Shown: positions 1 through 6,950 of the stretch, in pieces
How positions within the stretch are numbered: position 1 is the first letter of the stretch
How the letters are laid out: every line of letters begins with the position of its first letter
Origin: Treponema sp.
GTDB taxonomy: Bacteria; Spirochaetota; Spirochaetia; Treponematales; Breznakiellaceae
DNA: 15,913 bases
NCBI GenBank assembly: GCA_009785045.1
Contig: WQXC01000026.1
Coordinates: 1-15,913, forward strand
Direction: 5' to 3'
Position numbers and translations under genes: made by a program
Notes under the pieces: generated by a model
Database searches by the model: none
Seen by the model: the letters and a program-made list of their open reading frames with translations, nothing else
What the model was told of the DNA's origin: nothing

Positions 1-501
1 ATTTTCTTCGGCTGCTATAAACGAACAAAAAGAAGTTATTAATTTATTTGCTTCTTCTGCGCCAAGCACGCCGCCGTCTGTAAGACCAAACTTAATACCA
101 TTGTGCCCTATGGGATTATGACTTGCAGAAATATAAATAAAACCCGCAGCTCTCCCGGCGCTTTCAATGCTTCTCGCCCATGCCATTATTTCCGGTGCAG
201 CAACAAAACCTGCGTATCTAACATCGCAGCCTAAAGATAAAAGAACAGGTATCATTGCCTCAACTATTGCCTGTCCTGTTGGGCGCGTATCTGTACCAAG
301 CAGAACTATAGGATTATTTCCAAGATATTCCGAAAAAACATAAGCAGCTGCACCGGAAACTACCCTGTGAGCCTGTGTAATTTGTTCAATATTACTTTCT
401 TCATCACCGTCAGAGGCAAAAATACCCCTCCAGCCAGAAGCGGAAAGAATCATTTTATTAAGACTTGAGCTTATATCGTCCTTAAAAGCCATATGACGCA
501 A
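1..501 (-). CDS. Phosphoglucomutase/phosphomannomutase family protein, N-terminal part (runs off window start)
   Basis: The minus strand is open from about 501 down to base 1 and continues past the window edge. About 167 residues are visible. They contain the phosphohexomutase signature SASHNP, with the phosphoserine inside the loop, followed by IGHNGIKFG, and an upstream LLGTDTRPTG segment typical of domain 1. Enzymes of this superfamily interconvert hexose 1- and 6-phosphates through a phosphoserine; the substrate cannot be told from this domain alone. Start choice: the first ATG (490-492) lies 16 nt from the only good Shine-Dalgarno, GAAAGGA at 508-514. An in-frame TTG at 499-501 lies 6 nt from it, so TTG is the likelier start. 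The gene is divergent from the PocR-AraC pair. I see no convincing promoter for it. The family call is firm; the specificity is unknown. Confidence 0.9.
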   Translation of the reverse strand, partial: MRHMAFKDDISSSLNKMILSASGWRGIFASDGDEESNIEQITQAHRVVSGAAAYVFSEYLGNNPIVLLGTDTRPTGQAIVEAMIPVLLSLGCDVRYAGFVAAPEIMAWARSIESAGRAAGFIYISASHNPIGHNGIKFGLTDGGVLGAEEANKLITSFCSFIAAEEN

Positions 502-640
502 GTATAATCCTTTCTTTTTATAATTTCTATACATTAAAAAAAACAACAATTGGGGTAGAAATGTATAATTATTTTCTTCAAATAGGGTGTATTTTGTTCT
601 ATTTCGTCTGAGTAGATTTTAATCAAAAGGAGAATAAAAT
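502..640. other. Divergent intergenic region between phosphohexomutase and PocR-AraC genes
   Basis: This 139-base AT-rich spacer must carry the start signals of both flanking genes. Seen directly: a Shine-Dalgarno for the minus gene (508-514), an AAGGAG for the plus gene (627-632), a TATAAT on the plus strand at 564-569 without a recognisable -35, and a short inverted repeat AAATAG/CTATTT (580-585 and 599-604). A poor -35 would suit an activator-dependent, possibly autoregulated promoter, but that is inference. A TATAAA on the minus strand at 517-522 is too close to the Shine-Dalgarno to be its -10. Confidence 0.4.
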
Positions 641-1879
641 ATGTCAAGATTAAATATTATTGAACGCAGAGAACTTGAACCTATAATGTTAAAAGCCGCC
701 AGAATTATGAAACATTATGAAAGAGCTTCAAATTGCACTGCTCTGGTTATGGGACCTAAATCTGAAAATTACGGTTCAATATGCAGGCGCTGTAATAACT
801 GTGAACAGGAGAATTTATCAAAAAAATGCACATATTTGCATATGGAAGCAATAAACAAAGCGAGACAGCTTGGCGGCTCTTATATCTATTTATGCCTAAA
901 AGGTTTTGTTTTCTGGACAAGTCCGTTTTATTCCGGAGAAAGATTTGCCGGCGCGCTTTTTTCTGGCGGAGTAAAGGGAACAGATAAAAACAGTGACAGG
1001 GTAAAAGCACTTGCTCAAATAATGCTGATGTGTGCGGATCAAATATCAGGAATCAGCTTTGTTAATAAAAATATAATCTGCCTTCCTTTGACAGAAAAAT
1101 ACAAAGAACCAAATATTACCCGCAGAATCAAAAAAACAGCAGATCCGGAAATACCGCCGGAAAAGCAAAACACGGAAAAAAGCCTATGTCCGCTGGATAT
1201 GGAACGAATGCTATTGGCATGCCTTCGCCGGGGAGACAAAACAGAAGGATATAAAATTCTGGTCAATCTGTTAAAAATTCTTTATCTTGAAGTAAAGGGC
1301 AATTTTCTGGCTTTTCGTTTGAAAGCCATGGAATTGGCAGTTTTGCTTTCAAGAGCGGTGTCGAATCCTATGGATATAATTGACAACACGGCTCTTGAGA
1401 CAACAAACAAATGTCTGATGAAAATCGAAGAAAGTACAAATTTCGATGAAATAACAGACATTTTATCTGCTATTACAGAAAGGATGTCAGGTATGATTTT
1501 TTCATTTCATGGAGTTCGTCATTTTTCGGCTCTCAGGAAAGCAGAACGATATATCTGGAATAACTACACAAGAAAACTCAGCCTAAAAGAAATTGCCAGC
1601 GCATCAGGACTTTCGGCGCCTTATTTTAGTACGGTCTTTAAGGAAGAAATGGGAGAAAACCTTTCAAACTATTTAAACAAGCTTAGAGTAGAAAAAGCTG
1701 CCGCTATGCTGGTAACAACAAATACAGCCATTAGCGAAATAGCTATCGCCTGCGGTTTTGAGGATCAAAGCTGGTTCTCAAAAATATTCAAGAACAATAC
1801 CGGTTTTACCCCAGGAAAATACCGCGAGCTTGGCATTCATGCAGGCGGTATGGCTGCTGCGGGAAACGCTATGTGCTAA
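641..1879 (+). CDS. PocR-domain / AraC-family transcriptional regulator (first of tandem pair)
   Basis: This 412-residue one-component regulator has an N-terminal PocR-type sensor (about residues 10-115). Its cysteines are at 32, 48, 51, 54, 63 and 85, and it carries the motif FWTSPF...GALFSGG. A helical linker (about 180-290) follows, then a C-terminal AraC double helix-turn-helix (about 297-397) with GLSAPYFSTVFKEEMG, FEDQSWFSKIFK and TGFTPGKYR. PocR domains sense small molecules; the namesake controls propanediol use. The ligand here is unknown. AAGGAG lies 8 nt before the ATG. The next gene is a paralogue whose frame begins at or just after this stop codon, so the two are probably co-transcribed. 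No obvious target operon is adjacent on the same strand. Confidence 0.88.
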   Translation: MSRLNIIERRELEPIMLKAARIMKHYERASNCTALVMGPKSENYGSICRRCNNCEQENLSKKCTYLHMEAINKARQLGGSYIYLCLKGFVFWTSPFYSGERFAGALFSGGVKGTDKNSDRVKALAQIMLMCADQISGISFVNKNIICLPLTEKYKEPNITRRIKKTADPEIPPEKQNTEKSLCPLDMERMLLACLRRGDKTEGYKILVNLLKILYLEVKGNFLAFRLKAMELAVLLSRAVSNPMDIIDNTALETTNKCLMKIEESTNFDEITDILSAITERMSGMIFSFHGVRHFSALRKAERYIWNNYTRKLSLKEIASASGLSAPYFSTVFKEEMGENLSNYLNKLRVEKAAAMLVTTNTAISEIAIACGFEDQSWFSKIFKNNTGFTPGKYRELGIHAGGMAAAGNAMC

Positions 1880-1902
1880 ACCGGCAAAAAATGGGTGTTA
1901 TT

Positions 1903-3285
1903 ATGAGGGAGAACAGAATACAACAAGATTACAATGATAATCTAATCGAAAAAGCCTCAAGAATCATGTTTGATTACAATCAGGCTACGGGAAGCAGCAT
2001 ATGTATTTATGACAGTGCTTTTAAACCTCAATTTCCTGGGCGCTGCGGAATAGAAAGCAGTCCAGAGAAGAAAATTTGCCCATATTGCAGTAAAAACCGT
2101 TCAGGGGAAGACAAGAAGGATGGCTTTCCGTGTAACGAAATGCACGTTAACGCCATTAAAGAGGCAAGCAAGAAAGGCTGCTGCCATGTTTATAATTGCA
2201 GTCTTGGCCTGCTTTTTTGGACCAGCCCGATATTCACAGAAGGCGCTTTTTCGGGGGCTATAAGGGGATCAGGTTTTTTCCTGGAAAAGCAAAAAGCAGT
2301 TGACATTTTTAATAATTCCAATGATACTTTTGTTATGTGCAATAACGAAACACCAAAAGAAGAAATCAAAGAACGCGTAAGTTCATTTCCCGGAGCGGAC
2401 GGAGACAAGGTACAGTCTCTGGCGGAAATGATGCAATTATGCGCGGAATCCTTATCAACAGGAAGCGAGGATTATCACGAGACATTAAAGCGAAGGGCTC
2501 AGCAGCAAGAGACAATTTCCAAAATTATTGAAGAGTTAAAACAGCAATACCCCACCAACGCCGAAAAACTCGGTTATCCGCTGGAAAAGGAAAAAATGCT
2601 GATGTCCGCCCTGCGCAAGGGCGAAGGCGCCGAAGCAAAAAGGACGCTTTATGAACTGCTGGCTATGTTATTTTTTACCAATCCGGGTCAATTTAAGTAT
2701 GTACAATTAAGGATTATCGAGCTGGTTGTGCTCATTTCCAGAGTGGAAGTAAGCCCTGCAAAAAGCGGGAACCTTTCTATGGAGATTAACAGTCAGAATC
2801 TTAGAATGGTTCAGGAAGCCAAATCTGTCGAAGAGTTAACAGACATTCTGCATAATATAATTGACCGTGTTTCAGGCACAATTTCTTCCTTCCGGGGAAT
2901 TCCACATGCTGCTGCCCTGCGCAAAGCGGAAAATTTCATAATGGAAAACTTTACCAGAAAAATCAGCTTAAAAGAAATATCCGCCGTGGCTGGTCTTTCA
3001 CCTCCGTATTTCAGCACCATTTTCAAAGATGAAATGGGCGAAAACCTATCAAAGTATTTGAACAGGTTAAGAGTGGAAAAGGCAAGCCGGTTGTTACTGG
3101 AGACAGACATGTCGTTAAGTGAAATTGCCGCCTGCTGTTGTTTCGAAGACCAAAGCTGGTTTTCAAAGATATTCAAGGCATACACTGGCATAAGCCCCGG
3201 AAAATACCGTAACCAGGGTGGCGGATTAATCAGAAATATCGGCGATGACAATCTGTCCGAGGGCTTTCGCAAAACGATTAAATAG
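1903..3285 (+). CDS. PocR-domain / AraC-family transcriptional regulator (second of tandem pair)
   Basis: This is a paralogue of the preceding gene: a Cys-rich PocR sensor (CPYC, C..MH..AI, LLFWTSP), a helical middle that includes a Q/E-rich stretch, and an AraC DNA-binding domain over roughly the last 120 residues. By eye the HTH domains of the two proteins are about two thirds identical, while the sensor halves have diverged much more. The frame is open from a GTG at 1873 that overlaps the previous stop, and another ATG is at 1891. I chose the ATG at 1903 because the protein then aligns with the paralogue almost from residue 1 (conserved KA.RIM near residue 17-22). No strong Shine-Dalgarno supports any of the three starts, so translational coupling is likely. 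The gene ends just before a bidirectional hairpin. The insert before the linker is longer than in the first copy. Confidence 0.85.
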   Translation: MRENRIQQDYNDNLIEKASRIMFDYNQATGSSICIYDSAFKPQFPGRCGIESSPEKKICPYCSKNRSGEDKKDGFPCNEMHVNAIKEASKKGCCHVYNCSLGLLFWTSPIFTEGAFSGAIRGSGFFLEKQKAVDIFNNSNDTFVMCNNETPKEEIKERVSSFPGADGDKVQSLAEMMQLCAESLSTGSEDYHETLKRRAQQQETISKIIEELKQQYPTNAEKLGYPLEKEKMLMSALRKGEGAEAKRTLYELLAMLFFTNPGQFKYVQLRIIELVVLISRVEVSPAKSGNLSMEINSQNLRMVQEAKSVEELTDILHNIIDRVSGTISSFRGIPHAAALRKAENFIMENFTRKISLKEISAVAGLSPPYFSTIFKDEMGENLSKYLNRLRVEKASRLLLETDMSLSEIAACCCFEDQSWFSKIFKAYTGISPGKYRNQGGGLIRNIGDDNLSEGFRKTIK

Positions 3286-3305
3286 TACAACCAGGCAATC
3301 ACAAA

Positions 3306-3340
3306 AAAAGCCTGTCTGACCGAGCGGTCGACAGGCTTTT
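3306..3340. terminator. Bidirectional hairpin terminator between convergent genes
   Basis: AAAAGCCTGTC at 3306-3316 pairs with GACAGGCTTTT at 3330-3340. Between them GACC and GGTC extend the stem with one bulged base. The A-run on the left and T-run on the right make it usable from both strands. It lies between the stop of the second PocR-AraC gene (3285) and the stop of the ABC ATPase (3361), which converge here. Confidence 0.85.
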
Positions 3341-3360
3341 AAGCGTTTACTTAATTAATC

Positions 3361-4464
3361 TCACTCCGGTGACGGGATAATCGCAAGTTCGGTTTCTTTG
3401 TCGAAATAGCGCGCTTTTTCCATTCTTGGGATAAAGATTGCAGTGTCGCCGACTTTAAAAGTATGATTAGGTTCGGTACGGGCAACAAGCGGCTGGGTTT
3501 CTGTTGTAAGCCACAGGTGAATATCTGCGCCTAATGGTTCAACAACGGTAACCTTAACATTCATGCTGTTGTTGCCGTCTTTTTCTGTGTAATTCAAATC
3601 TTCCGGGCGAATTCCAAAGAATACTTCCTTTCCAATATATTTCTTAAGGAATTCAAAATGGGAAGGATCTGCTTTAAGTTTGAATGAACCTTCGTCTAAC
3701 ATAATTGAGCTGCCCTCTTCGCGTACCTTTACGGTAAGGAAGTTCATCGGCGGTGAACCGATAAATCCGGCAACAAACTTGTTAACAGGATGATTGTAGA
3801 GGAAGAGCGGAGCTCCAATCTGCTGAATCCATCCGTCTTTCATAACAACGATTTTGTTCGCCATGGTCATAGCTTCTACCTGGTCGTGTGTAACGTAAAT
3901 CATTGTTGCGTTCAAGCGAAGGTGAAGGTCTGAAAGTTCCGCTCTCATCTGTACGCGTAATTTAGCGTCAAGGTTAGAAAGAGGTTCGTCAAAAAGGAAG
4001 ACCTTTGGGTTACGAACAATAGCGCGTCCTACTGCAACACGCTGTCTCTGACCGCCGGAAAGCGCTTTAGGTTTGCGATCCAGGAACTTTTCGATGTCAA
4101 GAATACGGGCTGCTTCATTAACGCGTTTGTCAATTTCTGCTTTAGGTACTTTCTTGATTCTAAGACCGAATGCCATGTTTTCATAAACTGACATATGAGG
4201 ATAAAGAGCGTAGTTCTGGAAAACCATTGCGATATTCCTGTCTTTTGGCGGAACATCGTTCATTTTTTCGCCGTCAATAAGGAGTTCACCTTCGGTGATA
4301 TCCTCAAGACCCGCGACCATTCTGAGTGTGGTAGATTTACCGCATCCTGAAGGTCCTACTAATACGACAAATTCCTTGTCCTCGACTACGATGTTGGCAT
4401 TGTCTACAGCGCGGACGCCGCCATCATACACCTTTGAAATGTTCTTCAATTCAACTTTTGCCAT
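3361..4464 (-). CDS. Carbohydrate ABC transporter ATP-binding protein, MalK/UgpC/MsmX type
   Basis: This 367-residue nucleotide-binding subunit powers sugar uptake on the cytoplasmic side of a two-permease ABC importer. It has Walker A GPSGCGKST (37-45), Q-loop Gln83, signature LSGGQ (135-139), Walker B VFLFDEP (155-161) and switch His193. A C-terminal TOBE/OB regulatory part includes FFGIRPEDL, as in MalK/UgpC. The ATG at 4462-4464 was chosen over an upstream in-frame ATG (4477-4479) because GGGAGG sits 7 nt before it. A sigma70 promoter lies just upstream. No binding protein or permease is adjacent. In several bacteria such an orphan ATPase serves many sugar importers (MsmX-like), and that is the inferred role here. 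Function is certain at class level; the sugars served are unknown. Confidence 0.95.
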   Translation of the reverse strand: MAKVELKNISKVYDGGVRAVDNANIVVEDKEFVVLVGPSGCGKSTTLRMVAGLEDITEGELLIDGEKMNDVPPKDRNIAMVFQNYALYPHMSVYENMAFGLRIKKVPKAEIDKRVNEAARILDIEKFLDRKPKALSGGQRQRVAVGRAIVRNPKVFLFDEPLSNLDAKLRVQMRAELSDLHLRLNATMIYVTHDQVEAMTMANKIVVMKDGWIQQIGAPLFLYNHPVNKFVAGFIGSPPMNFLTVKVREEGSSIMLDEGSFKLKADPSHFEFLKKYIGKEVFFGIRPEDLNYTEKDGNNSMNVKVTVVEPLGADIHLWLTTETQPLVARTEPNHTFKVGDTAIFIPRMEKARYFDKETELAIIPSPE

Positions 4465-4498
4465 CTGCTGGCCTCCCATAGGGTTATTTTATGGGTTT

Positions 4499-4528
4499 AT
4501 TTTAGCACAGTGTATGGAATATTGTCAA
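4499..4528 (-). promoter_or_regulatory. Sigma70-type promoter of the MalK/MsmX-type gene
   Basis: On the minus strand a perfect TTGACA (-35, 4523-4528) and TAAAAT (-10, 4499-4504) are separated by 18 bases. This predicts a start near 4492 and a leader of about 28 nt before the ATG at 4464. Confidence 0.8.
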
Positions 4529-4543
4529 TAAATTACCTATGAA

Positions 4544-4680
4544 TTTTGCGTTAGGCTGTGAGGTTGCGTGCCGGTAAAACAATTTTTGCCGTTCCCCGCC
4601 GGAGAGACCCTGTAAGGGGCTCAGAGGCGGACTCTTTGCAAATGTTTTACAGGTACGCGTTCTTACAGCCTAACACAAAA
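4544..4680 (+). ncRNA. Candidate structured RNA: 137-nt rod-like imperfect hairpin
   Basis: The two halves pair over nearly their whole length, in register. By eye: 4544-4548 with 4676-4680; 4550-4563 with 4661-4674 (including GTTAGGCTGT/ACAGCCTAAC); 4565-4572 with 4652-4659; 4574-4581 with 4643-4650; 4585-4589 with 4638-4642. Above these come an internal loop, CCGCC/GGCGG (4596-4600 and 4626-4630), a 3x3 purine loop, and an apical hairpin closed by CCCT/AGGG. That is about 52 pairs. Four pairs are G-U read on the plus strand but would be C-A on the minus; one position favours the minus. The plus strand is therefore the likelier RNA strand. No clear promoter and no U-tract terminator belong to it. 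It could be a 6S-like RNA, another stable RNA, or a small palindromic element; I do not recognise the family. Confidence 0.4.
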
Positions 4681-4731
4681 AAAAAGACGATGTGCCTGGA
4701 CGTCAGGGCTATTAACCCTATGCACACCGTC
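4677..4731 (-). terminator. Intrinsic terminator of the aminotransferase transcript
   Basis: Read on the minus strand, GACGGTGTGC (4731-4722) pairs with GCACATCGTC (4695-4686) through ten positions, one of them G-U. Nine U residues follow immediately (4685-4677). The loop contains a smaller AGGG/CCCT hairpin. It is oriented to end transcription coming from the aminotransferase gene (stop at 4809). Confidence 0.85.
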
Positions 4732-4766
4732 TGTAATAAGAGAGGTCAGCCCTCCCATTGATTACA
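4732..4766 (-). other. Second hairpin in the aminotransferase 3' leader to the terminator
   Basis: On the minus strand TGTAAT (4766-4761) pairs with ATTACA (4737-4732), and inside it GGGAGG (4756-4751) pairs with CCTCTC (4745-4740) through one G-U. It abuts the terminator stem directly. The roughly 130 nt between the stop codon and the U-tract is therefore mostly folded. It may only protect the mRNA 3' end. Confidence 0.5.
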
Positions 4767-4808
4767 TTATCGGCCTTAGCCAGAGAAGACTTTAGTGGTA
4801 ACTTGTGC

Positions 4809-6026
4809 CTATGCCTGCTTATAAGTCCCTAAAAAGGTCCTCAGGCGGTAAATGGCGTCTGCAAGGGTGTCCTTATCAGGCAGAAAAACGATGCGGAAAT
4901 GGTCAGGTTTATCCCAGTGAAAACCGGTACCATGAACCAGAAGCAGACGCTGTTCGCGAACTAAATCCAGCATGAATTTCTCGTCATTTGTGATATTAAA
5001 GCGTTTTACATCAACTTTTGGGAAACAATAAAGAGCACCCATGGGTTTTACGCAGGAAAGACCTGGAATTTCGCTGATAAGAGCAAAAGCAGTGTCTCTC
5101 TGTTCACGAAGCCTGCCGCCGGGAAGAATCAGGTCTTTTATGCTCTGGTATCCGCCTAAGGCAGTCTGAATACCCATCTGCGAAGGCATATTCGGGCATA
5201 AGCGCATATTCGCCAGCATATCCAGCCCTTCAATGTAATCGGCGGCAATTTTCTTGTTGCCTGAGAGTACCATCCAGCCGGAACGAAAACCCGCTGCCCG
5301 CCAGGATTTACTTAACCCATCAAAACTGACTGTTAAAACATCAGGCGCGATGGTAGACATGGGTATAAAAACTGCTTCATCGTAAACAATACGGCTGTAA
5401 ATTTCATCGGCATATATTATTAACCCATTTTCTCTTGCAATCCTGGCAATACCTTCCAGAATCGGGCGTTTATAAACAGCGCCGGTGGGGTTATTTGGAT
5501 TAATAACAACAATGGCCTTTGTCCTGGGGGTTATTTTCGAACGGATATCATCTAAACTGGGATTCCAGTCCGATGCTTCATCGCAAAGATAATGAACTGC
5601 CTTACCGCCGGAAAGGGTTACAACAGCTGTCCACAGCGGATAATCCGGCATTGGAACAAGAACTTCGTCCCCTGTGTCAAGCAAAGCCTGCATTGACATA
5701 GAAATGAGTTCACTTACACCGTTTCCAATGAAAATATCATCAATATCGACATCCATTACCCCTTTGGACTGGAAATCCTGCATTACAGCTTTACGAGCCG
5801 AAAATAACCCGCGTGAATCGCCGTAAGCTTGTGCATTCTGCAGGTTTGCTACCATGTCACGAACTATTTCGTCCGGCACATTTAAACCAAAAGCAGCAGG
5901 ACTGCCAATATTGAGCTTTGTTATCTTATACCCTTCTTCTTCCAGACGTTTTGCTTCTTTGAGTACCGGTCCGCGTATGTCATAACATACATTATCCAGC
6001 TTTGCAGATTTTTCTATATTTTTCAT
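4809..6026 (-). CDS. alaA: Alanine-synthesising PLP aminotransferase (AlaA-like, glutamate-pyruvate)
   Basis: This 405-residue fold-type I aminotransferase closely resembles E. coli AlaA from memory of that sequence, beginning with a near-identical opening (KLDNVCYDIRGPVLKEAKRL). AlaA-type enzymes move the amino group from glutamate to pyruvate in the cytoplasm, making alanine. Visible features are PNNPTG (177-182), Asp207 in YADEIY, the PLP-binding Lys240 in GLSKSW, and the substrate-carboxylate Arg378 in HFRIV. Length matches the family. The ATG lies 6 nt after the stop of the upstream gene, with AGGA overlapping that stop, so the pair is an operon. A strong terminator follows. Other class I aminotransferase specificity is possible, but the similarity is unusually close. 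Confidence 0.93.
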   Translation of the reverse strand: MKNIEKSAKLDNVCYDIRGPVLKEAKRLEEEGYKITKLNIGSPAAFGLNVPDEIVRDMVANLQNAQAYGDSRGLFSARKAVMQDFQSKGVMDVDIDDIFIGNGVSELISMSMQALLDTGDEVLVPMPDYPLWTAVVTLSGGKAVHYLCDEASDWNPSLDDIRSKITPRTKAIVVINPNNPTGAVYKRPILEGIARIARENGLIIYADEIYSRIVYDEAVFIPMSTIAPDVLTVSFDGLSKSWRAAGFRSGWMVLSGNKKIAADYIEGLDMLANMRLCPNMPSQMGIQTALGGYQSIKDLILPGGRLREQRDTAFALISEIPGLSCVKPMGALYCFPKVDVKRFNITNDEKFMLDLVREQRLLLVHGTGFHWDKPDHFRIVFLPDKDTLADAIYRLRTFLGTYKQA

Positions 6027-6032
6027 AAAATC

Positions 6033-6848
6033 CTATTTAAAAAGCCATTCTCCAGCTTCATCAACATACTTTCTAATTATTGCAATATGTATTTCTGTTC
6101 CCATTTTTTCTGTCTCTTTATTCCAATTCTCAGCGTTTTTTATGGCTTTAATCAGCCGTTCCCTGCCATTCTCTGCAGTTTCCCGGCAAACCTGCGGATT
6201 TTGGGAGTACTTCTCCAGAGAGCTATGAAGGAAATAAGCCGAAAGACCGGTTATCAGAGCATCGCTGGATGAAACAGCAAGAGAAGTAAATTCCGGTTCA
6301 GCCTGGTTAAATGAACCGCCCAGAAGATACGAAAAACCATAAAACCAGCGTACCCATTGCTTGTCTTTTCCGCTTACTTTTGCCATATATGACTTAAAAA
6401 AGGCAGTCGCTTCGCTGTGATTGCCGCTTAAAACTCTGGCAGCGCCGAAAATAAGGACATTTTTAGTAACTACAGACGGTTTGGCAAGTAAAGCTTTGCT
6501 TTCCAGTTTTAAAACCGACTGAAAATCTGAAATAACCAGGTAGGAACTCGCTAAAAGCCTTACAAACCGGGCATTATACCTGTTTTTTACGTAGATTTTC
6601 TGCTCCAGATAATAGGCAAGAGCAGGCCAATCTTCTCGTTCAAGAAGCGAAAGAAGCCGATAATTAAAGAAGAAAAACACACTCATGCAGACAAGGAGCA
6701 GTGCCATGAAGAGCAAAAGCGGTAAAGTAATGTACCGGAAATTTACCGCAAATTCCGGCCCGGAAAGCAATAGCGGCAACAGGGCAGTGATCAAAATGAT
6801 AATAATGATTATAATACTAAAAGCGATTATCAGGTATTTGAACTTCAA
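6033..6848 (-). CDS. Membrane-anchored TPR-like protein of unknown function
   Basis: I do not recognise the family. The N-terminus carries two long hydrophobic helices (about residues 5-30 and 40-65, the first with a run of seven isoleucines). A soluble helical region of about 200 residues follows, with TPR-like alternation (SDFQSVLKLESKALLAKPS, GNHSEATAFFKSYM, GSFNQAEPEF). Start choice: the longest frame begins with GTG at 6857, but that codon overlaps the AGGAG at 6857-6861. A TTG at 6846-6848 is 8 nt downstream of it and gives a natural MKFKYL start, about 271 residues. The promoter is upstream, and the gene is transcribed with the aminotransferase 6 nt downstream. The link between the two is unknown. 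Confidence 0.75.
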   Translation of the reverse strand: MKFKYLIIAFSIIIIIIILITALLPLLLSGPEFAVNFRYITLPLLLFMALLLVCMSVFFFFNYRLLSLLEREDWPALAYYLEQKIYVKNRYNARFVRLLASSYLVISDFQSVLKLESKALLAKPSVVTKNVLIFGAARVLSGNHSEATAFFKSYMAKVSGKDKQWVRWFYGFSYLLGGSFNQAEPEFTSLAVSSSDALITGLSAYFLHSSLEKYSQNPQVCRETAENGRERLIKAIKNAENWNKETEKMGTEIHIAIIRKYVDEAGEWLFK

Positions 6849-6880
6849 TGGAAACACTCCTATAATAACTCAATGGTGGA

Positions 6881-6909
6881 ATGATAAAATAAAGATTATT
6901 TTACGTCAA
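6881..6909 (-). promoter_or_regulatory. Sigma70-type promoter of the TPR-like/alaA operon
   Basis: On the minus strand TTGACG (6904-6909) and TATCAT (6881-6886) are separated by 17 bases. The predicted start near 6874 gives a leader of about 26 nt before the proposed TTG start at 6848. Confidence 0.7.
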
Positions 6910-6950
6910 CGACATAATGAGAACTTTTTTCCGGGACTTAGGGGAATAAC

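Noticed and set aside
517..546. TTGTTT-18-TATAAA as a promoter for the phosphohexomutase gene
   Set aside because: The implied transcription start falls on the Shine-Dalgarno, leaving no usable leader, and the -35 matches only three positions.
1873..1902. GTG start overlapping the previous stop for the second PocR-AraC gene
   Set aside because: It cannot be excluded, but alignment with the first paralogue fits the ATG at 1903 better, and the GTG has no good Shine-Dalgarno.
4544..4680. Calling the rod-like element 6S RNA, SRP RNA or a riboswitch
   Set aside because: It is shorter than typical 6S RNA. It lacks the SRP GGAA-type apical motif. It lies upstream of, not downstream of, the nearest same-strand promoter for a riboswitch of the ATPase gene.
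4558..4761. Open frame of 67 codons on the plus strand in the gene-free gap
   Set aside because: It runs through the rod-like hairpin and the opposing terminator, has no Shine-Dalgarno, and its protein has no recognisable composition or motif.
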